DNA of 64,000 nt from Opisthorchis felineus (lineage: Eukaryota > Platyhelminthes > Trematoda > Opisthorchiida > Opisthorchiidae), in assembly GCA_004794785.1 (NCBI GenBank), contig SJOL01006483.1, forward strand, positions 105,213-169,212, written 5' to 3'. The notes under the pieces are model-generated. The model made no database searches and was not told the DNA's origin. It saw only the letters and a program-made list of their open reading frames with translations. Of this stretch, positions 37,980 through 50,299 are shown in pieces. The first letter of the stretch is position 1; each line of letters starts with the position of its first letter. The translations under genes were made by a program, and so were the position numbers.

Positions 37980-40900
37980 ATACTACCTGCGTCACTGTTA
38001 TTTTTAAGAGTGGGCGTGGCACTATACTGTGGTCCCTTTTTTAAGTTAGTTCCTTGCTTTGCCTAGTTCGTATTGTCTTGAGTTCGCCGTCAAATCTTAG
38101 GCGGAATCGCGCTCACAAACCGCTTTACCATTCTCAACTATCCGCTGCTACAGGCATGAAGCCTAACCAACACGAAATTGGTGGGAAAATTAGCCCATGT
38201 ATCAGGCCAGAATCGGGGCGGCCTTCGACCTGTCTAATGTGCCAGAAGCAGCCATTCGTAAATCAGACGACGCACCGAGCCGAAGCATTACTATTGTTAC
38301 TATTTTATCGACAAAACTAGCCTGAGATAATTTGCGAATGTCAAGGATTCGTGATGCTTTACTCAAGGCCCATGTCCACTCCATGCCTGAAAATCGGAGC
38401 CAAATTACTTTCTTAACCTACTTGGAGAATCCTGGCCATAGAAAGGATAGGTGAGTTAACACGACGCTTGCTAATAAATTTTCCCAACCAGGAGACGAAT
38501 TCCTCCCCACAGACGTATCGGCATAGGACATCTTCAAGGAATATAATATCGTGCATCAAAACAGCGTCAAACTAAATCCTGTTAACAAGAGTGGTGCAGA
38601 TATCACCAAATTATTTCGAAAACAAGGCGACAAAAGTGCATTCCGGATTTTAGTTTAGCACGATACTCTGTATGCATTAAACGGTATTTGTCGACTGTGC
38701 TTGAGATACGCTTCCAACGGTGCTTACTTGGAGCGTACCGGGTGTCAGGCAGAAGGCAACATCGGGGCACCATTGCTAACAGTCGAACCGCAGGTGAAAT
38801 CAGCGTGCTCTTGATTTGTGCATATTTCAAGCCAATTGCCTAATGAACACGAGCTAGACTTTGGAGTCTGCCACTGTGGCTGCGTACCTCCTAACGAGAG
38901 CTCGGCGGGCACTTCGTGCTTCCTGTCAGCAATGTGAGAAACCAGGTCCATTGATGGTGCATGGGAGAGCAGCTTGTTCCGCCCATGTAACAGTGTCCTT
39001 GTGTATTTTGATGATTTGGTTGTTAAAGAGATCGGATTGGAGCGTATTTTTATTTCCTTATTTTTTGTTTTTCATTGTTCTGACCAAAGCTGCTTGCCTG
39101 ATCATGATTAACCTCATGGGCGAGTGGCAAGCTACCTCAGGAAATAACGGCTGTTCGTACAGAAGAGTGCGCGCTGGGCTGGGAAGCATTACGGGCGCCA
39201 TCCGGAGTTCTCCTAATGGGTTTTACTCATTCCACATCACAATATATTGGTGGGTTTGGCATTATTTTGCGGTCAGATCAATCCTTTGACTGTAGGCACC
39301 AAAATGGTTGGCATAATGAGCATTATCCGTAGACCTGTTGCCGAATTTCTGCTTATGGAGTACATTGCACACAGAATGAAAACGGTTGCGCCGACCCGAT
39401 ATTCAGCTTTGAGGTTGAATGCAGAGTCGCTGACACTCGATGGGTGCTGAAATGACTGTTTGTCTTCGGGCACATAATGCGCTAGCTCACACAGTGAAAT
39501 GAAGCTGGGTCTTCAGTGCTTTACATGAGAACAATTAAACTAGAGACGAACGCCGAATCGGGGTGTAGGTCTGGCATAGCGGGTTGATCTTGTTGTGGTT
39601 TTTACCCAAAACTTTCGCAGCGCACTGGACAGCCCCGCATGATGTAGTGGCTTCTATCACCTGCTTACCTCGGATGTTGGGTAGATTGCTACTCCAGGAG
39701 CGGTCACTAGGGCAAGATGCAGCAGTTGTGCTGGCATACAGACCCGTCGTATTCAGGTCTTTACTCACATTCAAAGCAGCGGCGTTTCGCGCAGAGGACC
39801 GTGGAATTATACTGGTAGAATGTTTTTCCCCATATATCAGGGAGCTGTAAATTCATCGGGACACGAGACTAGTGAGAGATTTTTAACCGCGTAGCTGCCC
39901 CCCCCCACCGCACGTAACGAGATCACTCTGCTACCACGTGCATTATTTTAGATGGCGCTGGAGCTGATAAACTTATCTGAAAGCCAGTATGCAAGTTAGC
40001 ACATAGAAGTACTTGTGAGAAATGGACCCAGCTCGTTGCGTAGCTTAGGTAAACTGACCACAGACAGCTTTACAGCGTGGATTTAGCACATTGGTCTGAT
40101 TCGTGATCCATCCTGTGTGTAGCAGCCTCGGATAAAGAAGTGTTGTCACGAGTGTGTCTGTGACGGTAACTTGCCTTAACTAGCTACTTAGCGAATCGAT
40201 CATGCCCAGGTGGTTTTTGTCGGCGTGGAAGAAGCCAAACATCTGAAGTTATTCCAAGATATTTGTGTTGGGCGAAGAGACGACTGTCCATGGTGGAGAT
40301 CGTCGACTGCTGGTTACCTTCACTGTAAGGCTTGCGCCTGCTCCATGGTCGTCGGAAATTTTGACACCAGAGTAATGAGTATTGCTTAATCGCCCTGAAG
40401 GTTTCTCCACCAACGATGTGCCGAGTACCAAAGCTATGGCTCATGTTATTAAATCCGTACATTTTGCAATGAATAGTAGCCCGCTTTAAGAGTCCCAGGT
40501 GAAAGTATTGTCGAAAAGCTTCTTGAAGATTTCTACTTCAAACGAAACGCCAGCGACTTTTAACCCCAGCCTGTAGGGGATGCAGCAAGTTTTCATGGAC
40601 AGAGTTAACAAGGATGATCCCAATATTGAGCTCGATGTGCAGGTAGAGCTTCAAAAATCCTGGAATACATTCCATTAACCTGCACTGAATGAGTGCTCTA
40701 GGCCAAATAGCTTTCCAGCCAGACGCAAACGTGGCCGTCGACTTCAAACCTTGTGGGCAAACTCAGTAAGTAAGCGCGGTTAGCTTGGTAAAAGTCCTTA
40801 GAGATATTTGCACGAATTTCGCCACCCCGGAGATGTGCGTCAGCTGCGATGGTCTAGGAACCTAGCGAGTTCCTGGAGTTTGAGTCTTCTCTTCTGAGAC

Positions 40901-41830
40901 CGTGTTGCTGCTGAGCCAAAGTAGACTAAATGTCTAAACTGAGGACAAGGTTGTCTTCATTCTTCACTCCACCACTTTGGAAATGTTTGATGGTAGCCTG
41001 GTAGTTGCCGCGGCTTCCGCGACTGAGAGCGGTAACACTCTGCTTCTGGATTCTGGGGCTTTCTTCTTTAATGTAACGAAAATTATACAGCAATGCCGGT
41101 GCCTCCTCGAGTAGGACAAATCATTCCTTCGTAGTATAAGAGGAATACCCTCTAGCCCTAGGGACCGTTTGGTTTCACTTTCGACGCACTGTCCCGAAAG
41201 TTGCCTGTGATGAGTCTGACCTCAGTAAAACCAACAAGTGCTATAGGCCGTCAGTCAAGCGGGGAGCGGACTTGAGCCAAACATATTTCCTTAATGCACG
41301 CAAAGCAATTCGGCGTCTGCTCCTTCTATCGTGGCTGGACCTTCTTGCCCCGGTGAGCTTGCAACGGTTTCCAAAATTTGGTGAGTGGGGTTCTAATTTA
41401 GAAAGAAGAGTTAGGGTTACCAACAGAACCCCTAGCAAGTTGAAGGTGATGCTGACGTTTGTACACGCAAACAAACGTGACGTATAGGTTGCACATCCTC
41501 ATATAATCTGTAGAGGAGTTAGGTTTTTATGTAGGAACCGGGGGAAACCTGTAATCTCGGAACAACCTTGGCGCCGCCGGACAAAACGACCTCTTCTGTG
41601 TGGCCATGAAGATTGCCCCCGGCAAGCTAGCCTTGATGACAGCGTACAAATGAGTTCACTTAAATTCCAGCGAGCGCCTGTCCAGAGTTTTTTGCGTACT
41701 AGGCCCCAGCCAATCTGGTGTAGGACATTTTTATTAACCTTCTCGGCTATACAAAATTTGGGTGTAGCTGCTGGGACCCTTTTTTAGCATGAGGTTTGTG
41801 ACCGCCACTAATTTTTTGATTGCATGGTTT
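37980..41830. other. no gene recognised; probably repeat-rich
   Basis: Open frames of up to about 140 codons occur, but I find no motif, no phase-consistent exons and no recognisable element. The sequence is richer in CG dinucleotides and GC than the intronic part to the left, in keeping with decayed transposons. Confidence 0.35.
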
Positions 41831-41842
41831 CTGTCACTTAGA

Positions 41843-41879
41843 AATGCAACCAGCCTAGTGTTTCGACTAGGTTTGCATT
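41843..41879. repeat. imperfect hairpin
   Basis: AATGCAACCAGCCTAGT at 41,843-41,859 faces ACTAGGTTTGCATT at 41,866-41,879 across a 6-nt loop. The stem pairs 14 bp with a short bulge. It may be an end of a small inverted-repeat element; nothing else supports a function. Confidence 0.7.
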
Positions 41880-43830
41880 GTTAGTAAGCAATAGGTCATG
41901 TTCTGATTTGTACTGGCCGCTCCGTTACCGGTGACCCACTGTACGCCTGTTTTTGGTTCTTATTATGAGCTGAACGCCGGAAAATCTAAATCCGGTTGGC
42001 TCTGGGTCACACCGGTTCAGAGCTTAATCCTGGAAAAATTCAAGTGACCCACAGCAAAAGGGAAGAATTAAGGATGGCAAAAGCCCTCTTTAGCGCGACA
42101 TTTAGGTCCTTGGGCTAGACTGTTGCCACATTGGTGTCATGCAATGCGCCTTATCTCATGGCTGATCCACTTGAATCCCAGATGTGGACAACATAGATTG
42201 GGTGGGCGCATGAACCTAGGCCATTAGAACCACATGGCTTAAGCCAACCAAAATTTAGTCCGCTACACACTTTCCTGTGAAGTTTTTGAATTCGCTGTGA
42301 AAACCGGAACAACTATTTCGTTATTTCTAATGCCCATACATAGTCATGTTTATGTGAAGCAGTTTGCCCGTGAGCTGGTGCTTACGACTTGTGAAGACTT
42401 CCTATACCTTGGTCATCAGTGGTAAGGTATTAGTGTAAAAGCAAGTCCATGTTTTGATGCTGACTGCATGGGAAAGACTCGGATTATCCTGCTCTCTCGA
42501 ATAGTGGGAGTTAATGTATGCTGCCGGATGATGGAGGCTAGGAATGCAGATCCTTCTAATGCTCACCGTGCGCTCACGTTAAGCCGTGCTGTAGGTGAAC
42601 ATCAGCCGCAAGGGGCATATCACTTATACGGCACAATTCGACACTTCCTCGGGGTTATAGGGGGCAATCTGGGTGGTCTTAAAAGCTGAGACAAAGCTGA
42701 AGTGGGGCAGTCCCGGCAGCCCGTGGACCAATCAAGCCCGTGTTATTCTAGTGAAAATTTCAGCTGACCTCTGGTGAATGCACACCGGAGGACATTGTGC
42801 CGAAAACATGTAGCTGAATCAGTAATCGCAGGCTCAGGCAAATTGCGGAGGATTAAACTACATGCTTTGTTTTGGTTCTTCATTTGTTGCACGTCCTGCC
42901 TTCCTAACCACCAAAGAAAGTCTGATTGAGCAGAGAATTTCCGGCTTGTGTTGTTGACATTTATGACCAGGACGGCGAATGTAGAAATCCTGGAGTACTA
43001 AGATTATGGACCACTCGTACTCATGACCGTGTACTGGCACCTGACGAAGTGTAAAGGCTTGCTTAATGCAATCAACTCGGGCCGGTATCCAACTAAGTGC
43101 TCCCGAGTCAATGGTTTAGGGGTCACTGTAAAGTAATGAATAAGAAGTAATCCCAAGGATCTCATTGTAACTGGATTCAAGCTGATCCGTCTGTTGTTCC
43201 CGTACCGACTATGGACTCTTTTCTGAAAATGACCACTGATGCTGACTCTCCCTAACCGTCTTCTTTTTCCAAATGGAGGATCAGAGAATCGCTGCCCGTG
43301 GGCTTCACCCTCATCCCAAATTGATTCGGGTGAGAGGTCACTCGAACCAATAGCTTGATTACGATCAACAGAACATATGTAATTATAGATTTCCGGGGCC
43401 TTATGGGTTGGAAGTCCACTTCTAGGGTTCTTACGCAGTCCAAAAATCCCAATGAGTTGCACCACTCAACACGCTGCGCCTTTCAAACACATAAGACTCA
43501 AGTGTGACCGTGCATCTTAAACCGCAATGAACTCAGCCCTTTTGCGTTTCGCTTGCAATGTGTCTGGCGATCCAGTATTGACGAACCGTGAAGCTGCACC
43601 CAGTCACAAAACTGGACGCGCTGTTCTTATTAGATTCTTGTGAACATTGGTCTTTGCGCCGCTCAGTTATACATCTCAAGCAAACGCTATGCTACCCAAC
43701 AGAAAAACTGTGTTTGGTTGTAGTATGAAAAAATAGACTAGCTCTGACGCTCCGTAGAGTACTTTCCGTCGATATTTATCGGAGGTAACTTGTAGAGCAA
43801 GTGGCATCAATATTTTTACCCTTGCAGGCG
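41880..43830. other. no gene recognised
   Basis: One minus-strand frame is open for 153 codons (43,004-43,465) but has no motif, start context or splice support that I can defend. It is left unassigned. Confidence 0.3.
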
Positions 43831-43839
43831 ACACAAATT

Positions 43840-44280
43840 GCTAGTTCCACCGAGCACCACTGCATTTCAACAAGGCAGAGGTTTCCGTCGTAAGTTCCCA
43901 ACCCACCTTGAGGCGCTGCACACTTACTCCCGAGAGCGCATGAAGGTTCACGGGATGCTCGCACATGAGCTCACTATGTTAAATGGCATCGGACGAGGCA
44001 GTCCCCTTTCACGTTTTCCATTCAGTCTTGCCATTTATGCGGTCATGGAAAGCCCGGTGAGAGTCCCAAATGCCTGTGGAGTCGAAGTGCTTCCAGGACA
44101 TTCTATATTGCAATACAGACGGCATTAAATACTCTGAGTACTTCTGTCCTATGGTTTTGCATGCGCTTCACGCCGGTAAATCGTATAGTATTTCTGCGTG
44201 GCTGAGCGGGTTCAAAGCCTCACCTCATGCTTCAGGCCACAGTCTCAAATGCGTAGCTATACGCCCCCAAAATCGGATCA
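43840..44280 (+). mobile_element. RTE-like reverse-transcriptase fragment
   Basis: Translation gives HELTMLNGIGRGSPLSRFPF then LAIYAVMESPVRV and GVEVLPGHSILQY. This is the counterpart of the [16 protein letters not shown]...VLPG segment that precedes the catalytic YADD. The following frame (HAGKSYSISAWLSGFKASP) may be the decayed [14 protein letters not shown] block after YADD. The catalytic motif itself is lost. The sequence differs from the 28-30 kb copy, so it may be another subfamily. Confidence 0.65.
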
Positions 44281-44289
44281 TCGGCGAGC

Positions 44290-46740
44290 AAAACCGTGGC
44301 AGCTGTAACGGTAAAAGTACGTGGTTTTAAAGTTCAAGATGCTGATGAATATATTTTCTTATTTTATGGCTCAGAGGAAAGTTAGCGTCCGTATTGCTAT
44401 CAATATTCTTTTGTCGCCTAAGAATTTTTGGGATAGAGTTTGTGTGCTCGAGTGTGGAGTGAGAAAAATGATCAGGAATACTGCTGCATTTGCTGCAGTT
44501 TGAAGCCCGCTGGATAAGTGGCACGTTGCTGAGGTAGGGTGCTAACCAACGGACCAGTAATTGGAAAGTCGCAAGAGATCTCACACTGCCTTGTACCACG
44601 AACGGCTGACTAAACTAGCCAACTAAATTGAAGGAGTTCCTCTCGTTTTACACCATGGCCACCAATCGCGCTTACCTGCGCAATGAACCATGAAAATCTA
44701 TCTGACCGCGTTGATGCTTATGTTGTTTCACTGTTCTTCCAATACGGTGAGAGGTTGGTACTCTCTAATTTCCTTAACCTTTGGCCAGTTGATACGTAAG
44801 GTTGTTTTGGTCTACCGTGAAACACAAGCACGCTCACTGGTGCGTTATCTGAAAATTCTCGTTTACCCGAAAAATGACATGTTGCTTTGCACCATCTGAA
44901 GACGGCCAGTATCTCAGTATTCTGTTTAGTCCGCTTTGCTTCCAAGAAAGGGTGGCAGTTATCCGACGCTGAGAATCAATGGAAAATTGTCCGTCAGAGA
45001 AGAGATAATCCATGATACTGACTCCAATTTACTTGTTCCGAAGGTTAAACCTGCTGACCCCGAGCGGCCGATAAGCACGGCTTCACACTTGCGTAACCAG
45101 AAGGTCGTGAGTATTTTTGTAAATCTACAAACCTTTTTCAACTATCGAGCTGACGTGCGTCACCGGAGCAAGGACAGCTAATACTGGCTTTTCTAACCGT
45201 TTACGTTCCTAGATTTCACAGAATTCGATGTTGGGAGGCAAAACACTGTGCACACGTCTTAATTAATGGCTAAACGCGGAAAATTGTTCGGTTGGATGCT
45301 ATAGTCCCCTTGGTCACCCTTTTAGCTTTTGTGTGCTTATGACCGGGTGCCTAATCAGCTTCCTACCACGAAACAATAAGCAGCTCAGAGGAAGTGTCAT
45401 TTCACCAGATTGTGAAACTTCCTTCTGAAAAGCCGTCACTCAAAAAGGCGGTCAGTACGTGTCCACGTGATGTTTTTCCGTTATTATAGGATAAGTAGCA
45501 CTATGTCCCGTCTTTTTGAGAGCTAGTCACACTGCCGATCGGCAACTCTTGACTAAACAGACGACTGTTCAAACACTGGCCCGACGATCGCGGGCTTGAA
45601 TCTCTCTGAGTTTCGTGAGCTGCGCACTGCTGATTACTCCCAACAAGAATGAAACAGTTTCACAGTGCTCCTCGGCCTTTCAGCATAGATTGGTTTCAGT
45701 GACCGGCTAAAACCTCTACTGAACAGTTAGCTTTTCTTTATTTCTTGGACCGCGAGCTGATGTCCGTTCCCTACTCCTTCAGTGGCGTCCGGCAATTCTC
45801 TTGTTCATCCCATTACGGTATAGTATTCGTTGGCCGATGACCCTGGTCCTATCCCTCTTGTGTCCCATAGGAATTAGGTGGTATGTGTAGTTGAGACTAC
45901 TCTGACTTGTAGCGCTTGCTAGTACATGTTCAGCCATTGGTTACATACCTCTAGGAATGGGGTTTAGAACACCCGGCGAGTTTTTCCTGAAAGCAACGTG
46001 TCCCTAACCAGCGTACAGAAAAATTCGTGTAGAATTTAATTTGGGACTGACAGCGGACGGTGCAACCAGGTTAAAGCAACCTAGGGCAGGACGTTACACC
46101 ATTTTTTTGGAAACTAGCTGAAAAAATATCTAAAAGAAGGCAATTGCTGGGAACGGACAGGCACAAGGTAAATCGGAGATCTTATGTTTATCGGCTTTGG
46201 AAAGTATAGTCCAGTGGGTTGTACATAGCAGTCGAATTTATCAGTTAACATGCTGCCTTGGCACGCAAATAAAAAGTTATTACAGAAGCAGTGGTCACAT
46301 CGGATGCACTGGAACCGTACGAAAGGAGAAGAGCTAACATAGTAAGTTAGGGTACCGTGTTGTTCAAAATTAAGTGGACGTCTTTGGTGAGTTAGTCATT
46401 TTGGCAAGAAGGAGCAAGCCATGGTGGGGATGTCTGAGTTGGTTGGTATTTGGGGAACCTGCATCAGGCCACAACGCAGCGTGCTTTTCGTCGTTGATTT
46501 GGTGGTTAGCAGTTTGGTCAGCTCGTGGATATGTGGACTTTGCTTCTGTAAACTCGGATTGTTTAAGGAGCCTCTGTGCCAAACTAAACATGGGCATCAA
46601 TCTTGGGATAAATTTAAGCTGTGCGGCTATCGTGGCTTTGTAAAAAGTTTTTTAATGAACTTCACGACCAACTAGGAGGGTCATGTGTTTGTTATTCGTT
46701 AAAACAAACTTGTGACGTGAAGCGGGCTTCCGATATCCTT
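44290..46740. other. no gene recognised
   Basis: Several frames of 60-90 codons overlap on both strands (for example at 46,370-46,675), which is not a coding signature. No element is identified. Confidence 0.35.
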
Positions 46741-46744
46741 TTTT

Positions 46745-46815
46745 ACGAGACGGCTCAATGAATGGAGCGCGAATTTACCGACCGGGAGTTCCGCAGTTCG
46801 AACTCAAATGCATTA
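46745..46815 (+). mobile_element. tRNA-derived SINE head, copy 3
   Basis: GAGACGGCTCAATGAATGGA then GCGAATTTACCGACCGGGAG and TTCCGCAGTTCGAACTCAAA align block by block with the head of copy 1 (GAGATAGCTCAGTGGTTAGG, GCGTGAATTTACTGACCGGA, AGGTCCGTGATTCGAACCCG). The orientation is plus. The body after the head is not recognisable, so the copy is partial. Confidence 0.7.
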
Positions 46816-46819
46816 ATTA

Positions 46820-49800
46820 TTGCTAGCATGGAATAATCCACCTAAACGAAAAACGGAGTGTCAATTGGCTCAGGACAATCACCCGCCATAGCTTATGGAC
46901 AGGACCCTATGGGCTTTACAAGAAATGCCACCCTACAACACCAAAGACCCTGGACCACATCCCTAGCCACACTAGGTGGCGCTTCAAGGCCTTATGTAAT
47001 GGCTTCGCTCTAAACGGTCCGGGGACATTGGCATTCGATTTTGTTCACTGGTTGCCGAGCTATTTTGACGCCAGAAGGCGGTTTCCTGCATCTCCCGTTT
47101 TCTGAGTGCTTCCACTTTGATTGGATGTGAAAGACAAAATGACTCGTGTTCTGTTGTTCACTTTATACTTACTTCGGGAATTATGTAGGTTTCTTTCGAA
47201 ACGTATTTCACTAAAAGGATTTTCACAGTTTCGACTGTGACACCGATCTCGAGTATTCATAAGGCACGAGGAAAGTGCCTGCAGCAAGCCAACAGGTGTC
47301 AGCAACGAACTTCTCTTGGTTTCGTCAGTAAATCAATCCCAACATAAATAAATCGGCTAGAATGGACTTATGAAGTTTGCTAGCTAGCCCGTTTATGGCT
47401 ATGGCTACAACTCATTGCACTGACGGCCGAAAATCTTTTCTGCCTAATCCCTTTAGAATGAGCCTACTGTAGACCAGGACGACGACTATAGGACATTCAG
47501 AAAAGGTCTGTCTTCTGCAGCGAAAGTCCACAAAGTCGACATAGTGGCAAACAAACAGGCTTTACGAGATGCCCCTGAACCTTTTGTGGCATATCACACT
47601 TAAAATGATGGGTTAAAACACTGTAAATCATGCTTTAGCATGGCACGTGAATCGGGCATCGGGCGTGCTGGGATGTTAGAAGTGCCTGAATATTTCCAAC
47701 TGTTTTTGGGGACTTCTGCTTTTATTAAATGGGAATTTTTGCAGATAGCATGTCTTTAATCTTGGGATGAATTAGGTCAAGACAATCAACAGAGCTAAGG
47801 TCATCTACTTGGGTGGCATTTCGCGTAAGAAAACCACCAATGCGGCAATAACTGAGCGGCCCACAATGCCATTAAGCAGAGAAATATTTACCACCAGTTA
47901 TAGAAGGTCAAAAACGTGGACCAGATAAATGGCACATCTAGCGTCATTTACATTTCAAGAGGCATTTTGAGGTTAAATAGCTTGTGGTCGTTGAAAAAGT
48001 GTGTGGAGTCCATTGGCATGTCACCGGAAGATTATGAAAGAAAATTTCGAAGATTTATGGCCCCAGCAACAAGCATAGTGTCACATCACTGGTTAAAAGA
48101 ACGCACATTTAATAAGCGGCATTTACAGTCGGTCAAAGCGTATCCTCCGTCCAGAACTTAGTCTCTGGAATTGCTCATTTATTAGAGTTGTAGAAACAAG
48201 CGCCTACATGGACCACTAGTGAGTGCTTTCCTAATATTGGAAAAAAAGAATGCCGAGGTACTTGCCAGTAACCGTTGATTTTGCGCATGCTTCCAGGGAT
48301 CAAGCACTTCGGATAAGCGGACACCTGAATCCTGCAAACTCTGCCAAGGGTGGTGATAATCAGGACCTATAAAGTAGTGGGCTGGCCTGCGTACGTTTGT
48401 TTTTTGTGGGTCATAAACAATGCTCCTTGAGCAGCTAGAATGCTAGAATATGAAATTATGGCTACCATGAAAATGATCTTGAACATCTTGGGGAAGGACT
48501 GGTTTTGAAGGATAATAGGAGCGTGCGTTAGATGAGGCCAGATGAGTAAGTGGTGCAGTTTTTTAGGAAGTTGGCAGGAGATAAGCTTCATTCTAGGAGG
48601 TTGTTCACCCTGTTAATGTCCGTTTTCATGAACTGCATTAGGAGGCCGAATGATTACAAAAACGTCAGTCAGCGGAAGCCCCTAAGGAAGAATGGTTACG
48701 AGCAGCAACATTGCATTTTATCACAACTTTGCAATCTATCAGGCCGCATACGACTTGAAGTCACCAAATGAACTTCGAAATATACAGGCTGATCAGAAAT
48801 TTTACCAACGATTATCTAATCGAGGTAGGTGTCGTAACCAATGTTGCCCTTGTCTGTCGTGTGTTTTAATTTGTCAACGTTATCTAACAGAAGAAAATGA
48901 GTAAGGCAAGTATTCGAATAAATCAGTGCCACAAGTTTGTTTTCATATATAGTAAATAGTGGTTCACTGATCGGGTCGACTGACCCGGTAAAACATAATA
49001 CATTCAAATTGTTAATTATAAGCAGCAATTTCAGTCGCTTATAATCGGTGAAAAATGTTTCTACAAAATACTTTAAAAATTCTCTCTACATCAAGAGCAT
49101 TCGAATAAACAAATAGAGATTCCGGTTAACATCCACTGGGCCTGGTCTTTGGACTTCTTGGTATTGCTTCGCCTTGGTAGCTCGGGACATCCGGCCCCAA
49201 GTGGCACATGTCTACCTAATCTCATTTTGCGCGCCACCACAGCCGCTGGACTTTTGCTGCTCACCTGTAAAACTACCTTGCTCAAGTAAGGCAGGTGTAC
49301 CAGTAAAGGCTGTTCTTATTCTTCAAATAATTTCCGTTTCGTTTACGACTCAGTAGTGGACCTATGCTAGATCTTTTTTTCTTTTAAAAGGTTTATACTA
49401 GCCTAGCTGTATCTGCAATTTATCGTTTTACTTGGTTCGTTTTGTTTATGCAACCGACAAGTGAGTAATGGCAACATGGAATCACGGAGACAATTTTTCT
49501 GTCAATGGTTCGCCTTCTGATATGCTTGTAACAGCTCGTCAGTACTGTCCACACGCTTGACTTCCATACATTTGTCTGTAAGTCCATGTTCTTTTTTTAA
49601 AAAAATTTCAGTTGGTCTTTTGGGAGCAACTTCAAAAATTTTGAAGCGTCTGCGCTCAACAGCAATGCCACTAATTGTCCGGCTGCTTTAAACAGCAAGG
49701 GCTGAGAACTGCAGGGCCAGTTAGTCAGACCGCATCTTTAATGTCTTGCTTTATTGTTTCACCCTATTCCCTCCATGTACCGCTATCACCCCACATTATT

Positions 49801-50160
49801 TTGAACAACGAAATATCCGCATTTATTTAACTTTCAGCATGCTAGCGACTTTTTAAAGCAGTATCTTTTGGTTCTGAATCAAACTGGTCAGTCTGGGACC
49901 TGTACAAAACCTACAACCACCTGTATCCCATCTACAATTATTCAGCAGTGTTCTAGTTTCCGTCGCGCTTCCTGAATAGGATGTTTTAGCAGGCGGGACA
50001 ACCGATTGTCACAACAAGTCCATTCACCGCGTGGTCGTTCGAGGAGTAGAGAAGACCAATCATATCGCTCAAACCTTAACATGTTATCCTTTTGGGACGT
50101 GAAAATTCAGACGCGTCCGTTGTGCGCCAGAGGAATATTGGAAAAACGCACGCCTGATCT
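46820..50160. other. no gene recognised apart from a possible small secreted ORF
   Basis: A plus-strand frame at 47,916-48,161 reads a charged helix-like peptide (MSPEDYERKFRRFM) without a recognised family. The short minus-strand ORF at 48.4 kb is listed separately. No transposon signature is found. Confidence 0.35.
48367..48486 (-). CDS. possible small secreted peptide or first exon
   Basis: From ATG at 48,486 the minus strand encodes 39 residues beginning MFKIIFMVAIISYSSILAAQ. This has the shape of a signal peptide: a short basic start, a hydrophobic core of about 15 residues, and a small-residue AAQG cleavage region. The mature part would be only about 20 residues (GALFMTHKKQTYAGQPTTL). 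No following exon or family is recognised, and the frame is open upstream of this ATG too. It may be chance. Confidence 0.25.
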   Translation of the reverse strand: MFKIIFMVAIISYSSILAAQGALFMTHKKQTYAGQPTTL

Positions 50161-50169
50161 CCGGCACGT

Positions 50170-50290
50170 TCAAGGACGAGTTTAAATAAGAGCAAACCTC
50201 AAGTTCAATGTTGTTTCCACTCAGTGTGGGAACACCAGAATAACTTCGATGGAACATGAGGGCGAATTTTCAACCGAGATTAACGTGACA
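50170..50290 (+). repeat. unclassified dispersed repeat, copy B
   Basis: It is the partner of 30,030-30,150, in the same orientation. Shared blocks include AAATAAGAGCAAACCTCAAG against TAATAAGAGCAAAACTCGAG, and a shared CACCAGAAT block. Both copies lie 20 kb apart without recognisable flanking direct repeats. Confidence 0.6.
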
Positions 50291-50299
50291 ATTAATTCT

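Noticed and set aside
43004..43465. 153-codon minus-strand frame as a gene
   Set aside because: No motif, signal sequence or phase-consistent splice sites; likely a chance frame in GC-richer decayed repeat sequence.
44190..44260. tRNA-like stretch (GTGGCTGAGCGGGTTCAAAG)
   Set aside because: There is no acceptable B box or stems, and the stretch is better explained as decayed RTE coding sequence following the SPLSRF block.
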